Of a stretch of DNA of 12,859 bases, positions 1-8,456 are shown one piece after another (within the stretch, counting starts at the first letter, position 1; every line of letters starts with the position of its first letter). The DNA lies in the NCBI GenBank assembly GCA_035302865.1, contig DATGSF010000122.1:1-12859 (forward strand), read 5' to 3'. The translations under genes and the position numbers were made by a program. The stretch comes from DATGSF01 sp035302865 (lineage in GTDB: Bacteria; Bacteroidota; Bacteroidia; Chitinophagales; Chitinophagaceae). The notes beneath the pieces are model-generated. The model had not been told where the DNA came from. It was given only the letters and a program-made list of their open reading frames with translations, and did not search any database.

Positions 1-1961
1 GAAAAAGTGTAGGCTCTTCTGCATTTTTCTCTATTAAAGACTCCAAAGACCAAATTGAAGTATTTACTACACGTCCTGATACTATATACGGTGTGGATTT
101 TTTAGTTTTAGCTCCCGAGCATGATTTAATAGAAAAAATCACTACTAAAGATCAAAAGAAAGCAATAGAAGATTATATCACTTATGTAAACAGCAGATCA
201 GAACGTGAGCGTATGGCTGAAAAAAAGGTATCTGGTTGTTTTACGGGTGCCTATGCGATACATCCTTTAACTAAAAAAGAATTACCGATTTATATCGCGG
301 AATATGTTTTAGCAGGATATGGAACTGGAGCAATAATGGCTGTACCTGCAGGGGATACGCGCGATTTTGCATTTGCCAAACATTTTGATATAACAATTAC
401 TAATATTTTTGGTGAGGCCTTTACATTAGAAGAAGCAATTACCGAACAAAATATTCCTTTAAATAATTCTGAAAGTTTAGATGGGCTGTGTGGTCAAGAA
501 GCAATAAATAATGCATTAGAGTTATTTGAAAAACATAATATTGGTAAAGCTAAAACTACTTATAAACTAAGAGATGCAGGATTTAGCCGTCAAAGATATT
601 GGGGCGAACCTTTCCCTATTTTTTATAAAGATGAAATTCCTTATGCTATTGATGAAGAGGAATTGCAATTAAAAGAGGAAGATAAAACATTACCGGTTAA
701 ACTTCCGCATGTTGAAAAATATGAAGCAGGTCCAGAAGGTAAAGGTCCCTTAGCAAATATTAAGGAATTCGTAGAAGTAGAAAATAAAGAAGGTGCTATT
801 TTATTGAGAGAAACTAATACTATGCCTGGTTTTGCTGGTTCTAGTTGGTATTTCTTACGATTTATGGACCCCAATAATGCTACAGAATTTGCTGCTATTG
901 AAAAAACAAAATATTGGAATCAAGTAGATCTTTATATTGGTGGAACAGAACATGCAGTGGGTCATTTACTTTATAGCAGAATGTGGACAAAAGTATTATA
1001 TGATTTAGGTTATATTACTTTTGATGAACCTTTTAAGCATTTATTAAATCAAGGAATGATTCAAGGATCTTCTCGATTTGTATATAGAAAAAGTGGAACT
1101 AATACCTTTATTTCTAAATCTTTAATTGAAGAAGGTATGGAAGTAGATAAAATCCATGTTGATGTCAATATTGTTGATGATTTAGAACTGGATATAGAAG
1201 CATTTAAATCATTTAAAAACGGAGCTTATGCGGACGCTACTTTTGAATTAGAAAATGGGAAATACATTTGCGGAGTTGAAGTGGAAAAAATGTCAAAATC
1301 CAAGTATAATGTGGTTAATCCTGATGATATAGTTAAGGATTATGGAGCAGATACTTTCCGTATGTATGAAATGTTTTTAGGTCCTATAGAAATGAGTAAA
1401 CCTTGGGATACTAAAGGTATTGAAGGAGTACATAGATTTTTAAGACGATTACATAGATTGTATTTTCAAGTTTCAGAATTTAGCGAGGAAGCGTTAACAA
1501 AAGAAGAAGCAAAAGAACTTCATAAAACAATAAAAAAAGTACAAGAAGATATTGAATCTTACTCTTTTAATACTGCAGTAAGTCAATTAATGATATTTGT
1601 AAACAATCTAAATGATTGGAAAACGAACAAATTAGAATTATTAAAGCCTTTAGCTCTACTCATAACTCCATTTGCACCGCATTTGGCAGAAGAGGTATGG
1701 CAAAAAATGGGAGAAAAAGGAAGCATTACGCAAAAAGAATTCCCTCTTTATCAGGAAGAATTATTAAAAGAAGATAGTAAAACTTATCCTATTGCAATTA
1801 ATGGAAAAGCGAGAACGCAAATGGAATTTAGTTTAGATGCTAGTAAAGAGGAAATAGAAAAGGCAGTTTTAGCAAATGAAGTGGTACAAAAATGGATGGA
1901 TGGAAAAGCTTTAAAGAAATTTATTTTTGTTCCAAATCGAATGATAAACGTAGTTATTTAA
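1..1961 (+). CDS. leuS: Leucyl-tRNA synthetase, 5'-truncated by the window edge
   Basis: Class I aminoacyl-tRNA synthetase that charges tRNA-Leu with leucine in the cytoplasm. The reading frame is open from base 3, so this is the 3' part of a longer gene; the GTG at 93 is an internal valine, not a start. About 652 codons are present. Visible landmarks in order: the CP1 editing-domain threonine motif TTRPDT (bases 66-83), the editing motif GTGAIMAVPAGDTRD (around 327-371), the catalytic-domain stretch GGTEHAVGHLLYSRMW (around 940-988), a leucine-specific insertion before the KMSKS loop, KMSKS itself (1287-1301), and the anticodon-binding and C-terminal domains ending FVPNRMINVVI. The HIGH motif and roughly the first 240-260 residues lie upstream of the window. 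No terminator separates it from the lipoprotein gene 43 bp downstream, so read-through is possible. Identification is secure. Confidence 0.97.
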   Translation, partial: KSVGSSAFFSIKDSKDQIEVFTTRPDTIYGVDFLVLAPEHDLIEKITTKDQKKAIEDYITYVNSRSERERMAEKKVSGCFTGAYAIHPLTKKELPIYIAEYVLAGYGTGAIMAVPAGDTRDFAFAKHFDITITNIFGEAFTLEEAITEQNIPLNNSESLDGLCGQEAINNALELFEKHNIGKAKTTYKLRDAGFSRQRYWGEPFPIFYKDEIPYAIDEEELQLKEEDKTLPVKLPHVEKYEAGPEGKGPLANIKEFVEVENKEGAILLRETNTMPGFAGSSWYFLRFMDPNNATEFAAIEKTKYWNQVDLYIGGTEHAVGHLLYSRMWTKVLYDLGYITFDEPFKHLLNQGMIQGSSRFVYRKSGTNTFISKSLIEEGMEVDKIHVDVNIVDDLELDIEAFKSFKNGAYADATFELENGKYICGVEVEKMSKSKYNVVNPDDIVKDYGADTFRMYEMFLGPIEMSKPWDTKGIEGVHRFLRRLHRLYFQVSEFSEEALTKEEAKELHKTIKKVQEDIESYSFNTAVSQLMIFVNNLNDWKTNKLELLKPLALLITPFAPHLAEEVWQKMGEKGSITQKEFPLYQEELLKEDSKTYPIAINGKARTQMEFSLDASKEEIEKAVLANEVVQKWMDGKALKKFIFVPNRMINVVI

Positions 1962-2004
1962 TTTATTAATAATCATTTTAAATTTTAAAATCAATTAAAA
2001 ATAC

Positions 2005-2610
2005 ATGAAAAAAATCATTTTAACTTTAGGTTTTATCGCATTATTAGCTTCTTGTGGATCAGACAGTTCTATAGAAACTGATGTGCAGGAAGTTAAAGAA
2101 GAAGCTATTACGGAAGAAGCAGATTTAAATGCTTTACCAAAAGTACACTTACAATGGACTGCTTTTAAAACGGAAGAACGTGTTGGAGTAAAGGGCAATT
2201 TTCAAAAAATGCAAATTGTTAATTATTCTAAAGATGCAAATACTATAGAAGGTAAAATAAATTACGGAAAGGTAATTATTGATGAAAGCACAGTTGATAC
2301 TGGTGATCCTGCTAGAGATAATACATTATATCAATTTTTCTTTAAGCATTTAGGTGGTCCTATTGAAGCTGAATTTGGAGAATTAGCTGATGGTATAGCT
2401 CCGGTTAGTATTACTATGAATAATAAAACTGCTGAGAAAAATTTTGATTATGAGCTTAATGGCAATGCTATCAAAATTAAAGGTACTATTGATATTCTTA
2501 AAGATTTCCAAGCATCAGAAGCATTTGATAGTTTACATAAACAGTGCTACGATTTACATGAAGGAGTAACGGGTACTGATGTGGCAATTGAAGTAGAAGT
2601 AATCTTTTAA
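2005..2610 (+). CDS. YceI-like domain lipoprotein
   Basis: A 201-aa exported lipoprotein. Residues 1-16 form a lipoprotein signal peptide (KK, then a hydrophobic stretch) with lipobox LASC and lipidated Cys17. An acidic linker (about residues 18-45, rich in Glu and Asp) follows. Residues about 48-201 look like a YceI-type lipid-binding beta-barrel fold: the early W.AFKT segment, the G.KG.F stretch, 'I.GKI..GKV.ID.STVDTGD..RD', and alternating beta strands to a beta-strand C-terminus. YceI proteins are thought to bind isoprenoid-type lipids; the ligand here is unknown. The ATG at 2005 is preceded by an A-rich leader and gives the signal peptide directly. It lies 43 bp after leuS with no clear promoter and is closed by the hairpin at 2670-2722. 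The lipoprotein assignment is strong; YceI membership rests on pattern recognition. Confidence 0.8.
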   Translation: MKKIILTLGFIALLASCGSDSSIETDVQEVKEEAITEEADLNALPKVHLQWTAFKTEERVGVKGNFQKMQIVNYSKDANTIEGKINYGKVIIDESTVDTGDPARDNTLYQFFFKHLGGPIEAEFGELADGIAPVSITMNNKTAEKNFDYELNGNAIKIKGTIDILKDFQASEAFDSLHKQCYDLHEGVTGTDVAIEVEVIF

Positions 2611-2669
2611 TTGAGAGAAATTCTATTGAATAATATTTTAAAACATTTTATAATATCCATGTTTTAAAT

Positions 2670-2722
2670 AAAAAATAAGAGCTTGATTATACATTAAATT
2701 TTATGACAAGCTCTTATTTTTT
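2670..2722. terminator. Bidirectional intrinsic terminator
   Basis: A perfect 16-bp inverted repeat, with AAAAAATAAGAGCTTG at 2670-2685 pairing with CAAGCTCTTATTTTTT at 2707-2722 around a 21-nt loop. Each arm ends in an A/T run, so transcripts from either direction would end in a U-tract. It lies between the stops of two converging genes, the YceI-like lipoprotein and the saccharopine dehydrogenase family gene, and can serve both. Confidence 0.85.
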
Positions 2723-2734
2723 TATGCTTTATTT

Positions 2735-4063
2735 TTAATGAATTTCTTCTATAAATTCAATACCCTCTTTTTCTAATTCTTTTAGAATTGGAGCATATAC
2801 TTCTGGCATAATTGGTATTTGCACTCCTGGGATACTAGTAGGCTCAAATTTATCAGTTAATATTCTTTCAGCAAATAAAGCCATAGGTAATCCAACAGTT
2901 TTAGCCATTGCTGAATACAATTTATTTTCACCTTTTACTTTTAAAGATGCGCTGATTTTATACATTTTTCCTCTTCTTTCATATTCTACTTCATGTTGCA
3001 TTAAAATCATATCTTTATCTTGGCTATTCAGTTGTAATCTACTTTCAAAAACATCCTGTAATATTTCTGCTGAACTTTTTTTCCCTTCTAAATAAATAGG
3101 TCTATTTTCAAAAATTCGAATCCAATCGAACATTTTCATATCCTTTGCATCCACATTATATTTTTCTTGAAAAGCAGCTCTTAGATTATCATCATTTTCC
3201 AAACCTGTCTTTTCACTCAACCAATCTGCATAAGTAGTTTCGGACATATCAAAGCTATCCAATTCATTCGTCAAATCCGCTTCAATCAATATTTTCCATG
3301 CACGCATGAAGGATTGAGGTCGTATTGTACTTCTAATAAAAGTTTCCACCTCATCCAGTTCGTATAAATTCTTATAAATTACTGAATCTCTATTTGGATA
3401 ACTACCGTAAGTACCTAGATTAGAGAATTTTATATTTCTGGACTTGGAAAATAAGTCTTCATAGGAAAGCTCTTTAATTTTACCATTTTCAATCCATTTA
3501 CCCCCTAATTTTCCAGCATTAATAATATTTTTACCATTCCAAGTCATTTTATAATGCCAAGGATTATCATCACTTTCAGGAGCAACCAAACCTCCACAAT
3601 AGCTTTTGAAACTCTTCACCTCACCTGCAATTTTATATATTCCATTAAAAAGTTGCATTGCAGACATATGATCGATACCCGGATCTAGACCCATTTCGCA
3701 CATAAACATCAAATCAGCTTCTTTTGCTTCATTATGCAAGGCCATAAGTTCTGGAGTAACATAAGAGGCAGTAATCAGATGTTTTTTAAACTCCAAGCAA
3801 TCTTTACCAACAATATGATGAAAACGAGGAGGCAATAAAGAAATTACTAAATCTGCATTTTTAACTAAAGCACGTCGTTCTTTATCATTATCAACACTAA
3901 CAACTGCAGCTTCCACTTTAGGACTACCTTTTATTTTTTCTGAAATGGCTCTAATATCGGTATCCATTACCGTAACACGCCATAAATTTTTAGAATTATT
4001 TATTAAATAATCAATTAAATAAGTTGATGATTTTCCAGCACCTATAACTAGTACGCTTTTCAT
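2735..4063 (-). CDS. Saccharopine dehydrogenase family oxidoreductase
   Basis: A 442-aa cytoplasmic NAD(P)-dependent oxidoreductase. Residues 1 to about 120 form a Rossmann domain: beta1 and the dinucleotide loop VLVIGAGKSS (G8, G10, S12-S13), an acidic beta2 end near D34, and VISLLPP (residues 73-79). The C-terminal catalytic domain begins at 'CEMGLDPGIDHMSAM' (122-136) and includes 'CGGL.APE..DNPWHYKMTW' (156-175), both typical of the family. In saccharopine dehydrogenases these enzymes interconvert saccharopine with lysine or with glutamate plus aminoadipate semialdehyde. Full-length Bacteroidota homologues are usually annotated as the glutamate-forming type, but the substrate cannot be read from sequence and no other lysine-degradation gene is nearby. 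It converges on the YceI-like gene across a shared terminator. Its ATG faces the 350-bp divergent spacer with surE. A weak -7-like TTTATTTG lies on this strand at 4104-4097. Confidence 0.9.
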   Translation of the reverse strand: MKSVLVIGAGKSSTYLIDYLINNSKNLWRVTVMDTDIRAISEKIKGSPKVEAAVVSVDNDKERRALVKNADLVISLLPPRFHHIVGKDCLEFKKHLITASYVTPELMALHNEAKEADLMFMCEMGLDPGIDHMSAMQLFNGIYKIAGEVKSFKSYCGGLVAPESDDNPWHYKMTWNGKNIINAGKLGGKWIENGKIKELSYEDLFSKSRNIKFSNLGTYGSYPNRDSVIYKNLYELDEVETFIRSTIRPQSFMRAWKILIEADLTNELDSFDMSETTYADWLSEKTGLENDDNLRAAFQEKYNVDAKDMKMFDWIRIFENRPIYLEGKKSSAEILQDVFESRLQLNSQDKDMILMQHEVEYERRGKMYKISASLKVKGENKLYSAMAKTVGLPMALFAERILTDKFEPTSIPGVQIPIMPEVYAPILKELEKEGIEFIEEIH

Positions 4064-4142
4064 GAAATTTCATTTTTTTATTAAAATAGGAAATTACAAA
4101 TAAAGATGGAAAATAGAAAAATTTTTTACTCTTTTTTTAAAA

Positions 4143-4158
4143 TTATTTTATAAAATAA
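4143..4158. repeat. 16-bp perfect AT-only palindrome
   Basis: TTATTTTATAAAATAA reads the same on both strands. It lies 80 bp upstream of the dehydrogenase start and about 230 bp upstream of the surE promoter. In DNA of this base composition it could be chance; a regulator-binding dyad is possible but unsupported. Confidence 0.3.
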
Positions 4159-4382
4159 AAATAGCATATATCCAAAATATTTTATCTTATACAATTACAG
4201 ATAATACATAAAACTAATGCATTTTTAATAATAATAATTAATTTTTAATTAACTCTATTTAGTGGTATATAAGTATTTTTAAAAAGTATTTTTATTCCAA
4301 AATATCCATTTATTCTTTGTTTTTACAAGCCTTTAAACCTTGCTTCTTTTGCTATTAGGCCAAAGCATAGGACATAAAGTTG

Positions 4383-4390
4383 TATCTTTG
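4383..4390 (+). promoter_or_regulatory. Bacteroidota-type -7 box for surE
   Basis: TATCTTTG matches the Bacteroidota -7 consensus TAnnTTTG exactly. It sits 24 bp upstream of the surE ATG, implying a short A-rich leader starting near 4394. No good TTTG is seen at the expected -33 distance (the nearest ends at 4351, which is too far), so the promoter rests on the -7 box and its position. Confidence 0.6.
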
Positions 4391-4413
4391 CATGGAAAAT
4401 TACAATAAAAAAC

Positions 4414-5190
4414 ATGAAGAAGCCTTTAATTTTAGTCGTGAATGATGATGGAATAACCGCGCCAGGGATTTCTAATTTAATTGATGCTATTCAAGATATT
4501 GGAGATATTGTAGTTGTTGCTCCTGACAGTCCACAATCTGGGATGGGACATGCGGTAACTATTGGCAAACCATTACGAGTAGCGGAATATACTGCTTTTA
4601 AAAATAAGGTTAAAGAAGCTTATTCCTGCTCTGGAACTCCGGTAGATTGTGTAAAAATAGCACAGGACATTCTTTTAGATAGAAAGCCAGATTTATGTTT
4701 AAGTGGGATTAATCACGGAAGTAATGTAGCAATTAATGTTATTTATTCAGGAACAATGAGTGCAGCGATGGAAGCAGCAGTAACGGGAATTCCTTCCATT
4801 GGTTTCTCTTTATTAGATTTTAATTACGATGCTGATTTTTCTGTTGCTAAAAAAGTAGTAAGGCAGGTTACGGAAGAAATCATAAAAAAAGATCTTCCCA
4901 AACATTTTTTATTAAATATTAATATCCCTAAAGTTGCTGCAGAGGATTTTAAAGGTTTAAAAATTTGTAGGCAAGCAGATTCTTATTGGGCAGAAAATTT
5001 TGATTCAAGAAAAGATCCTTATGAAAGACCCTATTATTGGATGACAGGAAAATTAGAAAATAGAGATGCGGGTACAGATACAGACATTAAAGCTTTAGAA
5101 GATGGATATGCTAGCGTTGTACCTGTGAGTATTGATTTTACTAATTATGCACATTTAGAATTATTAAATAAGGAAAATATCCTTAAATAA
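4414..5190 (+). CDS. surE: 5'/3'-nucleotidase SurE
   Basis: A 258-aa metal-dependent phosphatase that dephosphorylates nucleoside 5'- and 3'-monophosphates. It is linked in other bacteria to stationary-phase survival and nucleotide salvage, and is cytoplasmic. The N-terminus carries the metal-binding NDDG (N10, D11, D12). S42 in APDSPQSGMGHAVT and N100 in LSGINHGSN supply the other metal ligands. 'YSGTMSAAMEA' (111-121) and 'LLNINIP' are further family motifs. All active-site residues I can check are present and the length fits the family. The ATG at 4414 follows the A-rich stretch AATAAAAAAC and lies 24 bp after the -7 box. The stop is one base from the stop of the converging RNA methyltransferase gene, with no hairpin in between. 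Confidence 0.97.
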   Translation: MKKPLILVVNDDGITAPGISNLIDAIQDIGDIVVVAPDSPQSGMGHAVTIGKPLRVAEYTAFKNKVKEAYSCSGTPVDCVKIAQDILLDRKPDLCLSGINHGSNVAINVIYSGTMSAAMEAAVTGIPSIGFSLLDFNYDADFSVAKKVVRQVTEEIIKKDLPKHFLLNINIPKVAAEDFKGLKICRQADSYWAENFDSRKDPYERPYYWMTGKLENRDAGTDTDIKALEDGYASVVPVSIDFTNYAHLELLNKENILK

Positions 5191-5191
5191 T

Positions 5192-5947
5192 TTAAAAATC
5201 CAAAGCAAATAAAAATACAGCAGCACTAATTGCAACATTCAATGATTCAGCCCCACCCTTACCATGAATCTTCAATTTTTTATTTGCTTTATTTTGCAAA
5301 ACAAGAGAAACGCCTTGTCCTTCATTTCCTAATATTAAAAAACTTGGCTTAGAAATACTTTGTTTTTCTAAGGCTGCTCCTTCCATATCGGCAACAAGTA
5401 ATTCTATATCATTTTCTTTTGCAAATAGCAATAATTCCTCTTCTTCCATTTCTATAATATCCACCCTTAAAACACTGCCCATACTCGATTGAATAACTTT
5501 ATTATTATAGGTATCAACAGTTCCTTTAAGAACAATAATTTTTTTAAGACCAAACCAATCAGCAGAACGAATTATAGTTCCTAAATTTCCAGGATCTTGA
5601 ATTCTGTCTAAAACCAAGATTAAATTATTATTTTCAAATAAAGAAGAATTTATTTTTTCCTCTTCCGGCATATTTGCAATCAAAATAACAGGACTAAAAT
5701 TAGTTAACTGCGAACAGGCTTTTATATCTTTTTCCTCTGCTATTTCAATCCATTCTCTATATTTATCATAAATTTCCGGATAATCTAAAACCCATTTTTT
5801 AGAAGCATAGCAAGTATCTATATAGTTTCCATTTTCCAACCATTCTAAAACAGGTTTGTGTCCTTCCACTATATATTTACGATTAATTTTTCTATATTTT
5901 GATTTGTGTAATGAATTAACAAACTTTATCTTATTTTTGCTTAGCAT
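5192..5947 (-). CDS. TrmH/SpoU-family RNA 2'-O-methyltransferase
   Basis: A 251-aa SPOUT-class methyltransferase using S-adenosylmethionine to methylate a ribose 2'-OH in rRNA or tRNA. Residues about 1-100 form the N-terminal substrate-binding domain (opening in the style 'SL.KSKYR...YIVEGHKPVLE'). The knotted catalytic domain has all three motifs: motif 1 QDPGNLGTIIRSAD (117-130, with N121 and R127), motif 2 LILGNEGQG (204-212) and motif 3 ESLNVAISAAVFLF (234-247). The overall form resembles RlmB and related 23S rRNA Gm methyltransferases, but the target nucleotide cannot be assigned. It converges on surE with a 1-bp gap and is divergent from tamL with 32 bp between the starts, so the two probably share a compact promoter region. 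Confidence 0.94.
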   Translation of the reverse strand: MLSKNKIKFVNSLHKSKYRKINRKYIVEGHKPVLEWLENGNYIDTCYASKKWVLDYPEIYDKYREWIEIAEEKDIKACSQLTNFSPVILIANMPEEEKINSSLFENNNLILVLDRIQDPGNLGTIIRSADWFGLKKIIVLKGTVDTYNNKVIQSSMGSVLRVDIIEMEEEELLLFAKENDIELLVADMEGAALEKQSISKPSFLILGNEGQGVSLVLQNKANKKLKIHGKGGAESLNVAISAAVFLFALDF

Positions 5948-5951
5948 ATAG

Positions 5952-5989
5952 CAAATGTAAAGATATTTTATTCAAATTTGTGAGACAAA
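5952..5989 (-). promoter_or_regulatory. Probable promoter of the RNA methyltransferase gene
   Basis: Read on the minus strand, TTTG (5989-5986) is followed after 20 bp by TATCTTTA (5965-5958), a one-mismatch fit to the -33/-7 pair TTTG-N19-21-TAnnTTTG. A perfect TACATTTG overlaps it at 5959-5952 but has no -33 partner at the right distance and would give an almost leaderless mRNA. The -33 element lies inside the first codons of the divergent tamL. Confidence 0.4.
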
Positions 5990-8379
5990 CTACTAAGTAT
6001 TTATATTTATTTTCTCTTTCTCTAATTGCAGCTTTTCTCTTGTCAAGTTGTGGCCCGACTTATAAATTAAAGGAAGGCAATAAGATATTGCGATCAAAAA
6101 AAGTAAAATTTAAAGGTCCTATACCTGCACAGGAAAGAAATAATTATAAAAAAAACTTAGATTATTTATATCCACAAAAATCGAATTCCTATATTCTTGG
6201 CATAGTACCCTACCGCTCCTATTTATATAATTTACGCCATAAAAAATATGAACGCGATTCCTTTAATTTTCAAATTATCAATGGCATAGTTGAAAAACCT
6301 TATATTTATGAGGAAGATCTTTGGGAAAACTTTCCAGATTTAATGAAACAATACATTCAGAATCAAGGTTATTTCCATGCAGAAGTAGTAGAAAAAATAA
6401 AAGAGAATCCAAAGAAAGTTCGTTTAAAATATGAAATACACAGTGGTAATCCTTTTTTAATAGGTAAAAAAGAATGGGAAAGTTTTCCAAAAGAATTAGA
6501 AAAATACAAAAATGCTTTGGATTCTATAAGCACTTTAGAATACAGGAGAAAATACACTCATGAGCAGTTGGAAATTGAAAGAAATACAATCATTAATTAT
6601 TTAAAAAATCAAGGATATTACGCTTTAAGTTTAGAGCATATTTATTTTGATATTGACACTATTCACAGTGAAGAAAGTGTTGGGATTCCAGAATATTTAA
6701 ATACAGTTCCATTAGCCAAATTTGATTCTGACACCTTTCAAACTGTTGATATTTACATGCATTTTAATAGCAGTAAAACTAACATTCCTGATTCTATTGC
6801 TTATCAAAAATATAAGATTGATGAAGTTACCATTTACGGAGATTATATAGGTTTTGGAAAAATAGACTTAGACTCTTTAAATAAGACAGAGTTTCTCTCT
6901 CATCTTTATTATTTTGGCAATGACTACCTTCAAATTGAAGTAATAGACAGACATTTATTTCTGAGAAAAGGACAATATTATTCGGAAGATAATTACAATA
7001 AAACTTTAAGAGAATTAAGTGATTTAGGTGTTTTTAAACAAAGTTCTATAAAATTAAACCCCATTTCGGATTCCAGTTTATCCGTTACTATTTTTTTAGA
7101 ACCTATGGAAAAGTATGATTTTCAAACATCTATAGAATTATCTGGTGGAGATTTATATACTGTAGGTTCTTCCTTACAATTATATTTAATTAATAAAAAC
7201 TTTTTAAAAGGCGCCAATAGGTTATCAGCACGTTTAAGCTATGGTTTAGAATTAGAGCAAAACAAACAACTTTCTAATTCTTTTTGGAAACAGTTTTTCT
7301 TTTATTCTCAAAATGTAGGATTAAATTTCAAATTAGAATTTCCTAAATTTTTACTCCCCATTAATCCTGAACGATTTAGTAGAAATGCTTTACCTACCAC
7401 AAGTATAGATTTAGGAGCAAATTACTTAGAACGATTTCAATATTTTAAATTATTAAATATTTCCTCCGCATTACAATATGAATGGAGTGCAAATAAACAT
7501 TTACATTGGAAAATCTCTCCAGCCTATATAAACTTATTGTATTTATTAGATGTGGATAAAAATTTCCAATTACGAATGGATAGTATTCCTGCAATTAAAA
7601 ATGCTTATCAAGAAACTTTTATACATGGAGAAAGGATAGAATTGCAATATTTAAGAGAGAACAGAAGTAATTTTATTACCTTAAAATTTGGCATTGAAGA
7701 AGCTGGATTTTTAACACAATTAGTAAATAATATTGCTGCAAAGGATGTATTAAAAACAGCACAATTTTTACGATTTGATTGGGAAGCTAAATGGCAAAAG
7801 GACATTGGTAGAAGTAAATGGTTAAATCGTTTTCATGGAGGAATTGGCTGGTCTTATGGAAGAAGCACAGTAATGCCCTATATAAAACAATTTTATGTTG
7901 GAGGACCCTATAGTATTAGAGGTTGGTTACCCAGAAATTTAGGACCAGGTTCTTATAATGTAGAAAATTACCAGCAAGTTATTGATTATCTTTATATGGA
8001 TCAAGCTGGTGATATAAAATTAGAATGGAATACGGAATATCGTTTTCCTTTAGTTCAATTATTTAAAGGAAGTGTAAAAATAAATGCTGCTGCTTTTGTC
8101 GATGCAGGAAATATCTGGTTAATGCAAGAAGATGATAAATTACCTGGAGCAAAATTTAAATGGAATGAATTAGGTCAAGATATCGCAATAAGTACAGGCG
8201 CAGGATTGAGACTCGATTTAGGAGGAATTTTTGTAGTGCGTTTAGATTGGGGTTTCCCGATTAAAAAACCATATTTAATGGAAAATTATGGATGGACAAT
8301 TAATAATATTAACTTTTCAAGCAAAAGTTGGAGAAAGGAAAATCTAAATTTAAATATTGCTATTGGTTATCCATTTTGA
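5980..8379 (+). CDS. tamL: TamL-type BamA/TamA family outer-membrane lipoprotein
   Basis: A 799-aa Omp85-superfamily protein. It starts at GTG; no in-frame ATG precedes it, and the only nearby ATG (5955) is followed at once by a stop. Residues 1-23 form a lipoprotein signal peptide ending in lipobox LSSC with Cys24. A lipid-anchored N-terminus followed by 'GPTYKLKEGNKIL' is the hallmark of TamL, the Bacteroidota counterpart of TamA. Residues about 30-370 hold POTRA-like repeats (short alpha/beta units such as 'YKIDEVTIYGDY' and 'YNKTLRELSDLGVFKQSSIKLNP'). About 375-799 is the 16-strand beta-barrel, with the lid-lock motif VGGPYSIRGW (R647-G648-W649) and a terminal beta strand ending in Phe. 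It should act in the outer membrane, helping to insert or export envelope proteins. The usual partner TamB is not in this window. Confidence 0.92.
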   Translation: MRQTTKYLYLFSLSLIAAFLLSSCGPTYKLKEGNKILRSKKVKFKGPIPAQERNNYKKNLDYLYPQKSNSYILGIVPYRSYLYNLRHKKYERDSFNFQIINGIVEKPYIYEEDLWENFPDLMKQYIQNQGYFHAEVVEKIKENPKKVRLKYEIHSGNPFLIGKKEWESFPKELEKYKNALDSISTLEYRRKYTHEQLEIERNTIINYLKNQGYYALSLEHIYFDIDTIHSEESVGIPEYLNTVPLAKFDSDTFQTVDIYMHFNSSKTNIPDSIAYQKYKIDEVTIYGDYIGFGKIDLDSLNKTEFLSHLYYFGNDYLQIEVIDRHLFLRKGQYYSEDNYNKTLRELSDLGVFKQSSIKLNPISDSSLSVTIFLEPMEKYDFQTSIELSGGDLYTVGSSLQLYLINKNFLKGANRLSARLSYGLELEQNKQLSNSFWKQFFFYSQNVGLNFKLEFPKFLLPINPERFSRNALPTTSIDLGANYLERFQYFKLLNISSALQYEWSANKHLHWKISPAYINLLYLLDVDKNFQLRMDSIPAIKNAYQETFIHGERIELQYLRENRSNFITLKFGIEEAGFLTQLVNNIAAKDVLKTAQFLRFDWEAKWQKDIGRSKWLNRFHGGIGWSYGRSTVMPYIKQFYVGGPYSIRGWLPRNLGPGSYNVENYQQVIDYLYMDQAGDIKLEWNTEYRFPLVQLFKGSVKINAAAFVDAGNIWLMQEDDKLPGAKFKWNELGQDIAISTGAGLRLDLGGIFVVRLDWGFPIKKPYLMENYGWTINNINFSSKSWRKENLNLNIAIGYPF

Positions 8380-8426
8380 GTTATAATAAATTTACACATT
8401 AAGTCAATTTTCTCGCAGGAATTTTG

Positions 8427-8434
8427 TATATTTA
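8427..8434 (+). promoter_or_regulatory. Probable -7 box for the S41 protease gene
   Basis: TATATTTA differs from TAnnTTTG at one position. It lies 22 bp upstream of the ATG at 8457. It overlaps the alternative TTG start at 8424, which argues that the ATG is the real start. No clear -33 TTTG is seen. Read-through from tamL, 77 bp upstream, is also possible. Confidence 0.4.
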
Positions 8435-8456
8435 CCTCATTATTCCTAATCAAAAT

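Larger units (their letters stand above)
4064..4413. other. 350-bp AT-rich divergent intergenic region
   Basis: This spacer separates two divergent genes, the saccharopine dehydrogenase family gene and surE. It is extremely A/T-rich between about 4100 and 4320 and holds no credible ORF; the longest ATG frame I read there is 15 codons. It contains a 16-bp perfect palindrome (4143-4158) and the surE promoter near its right end. I see no tRNA, riboswitch or transposon end. Confidence 0.7.

Noticed and set aside
93..95. GTG at 93 as the start of leuS
   Set aside because: The frame is open to base 3 and encodes the conserved TTRPDT editing motif upstream, so the gene is cut by the window edge.
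1976..1992. Small AT-only hairpin ATTTTAA/TTAAAAT between leuS and the lipoprotein gene
   Set aside because: Seven A/T pairs with no following T-tract; expected by chance and too weak for a terminator.
4106..4153. 15-codon ATG frame in the 4064-4413 spacer as a small gene
   Set aside because: Composed of A/T runs, with no ribosome-binding context and no recognisable product.
8424..8456. TTG at 8424 as the start of the S41 protease
   Set aside because: It overlaps a probable -7 promoter box; the ATG at 8457 gives a typical basic N-terminus before the membrane helix.
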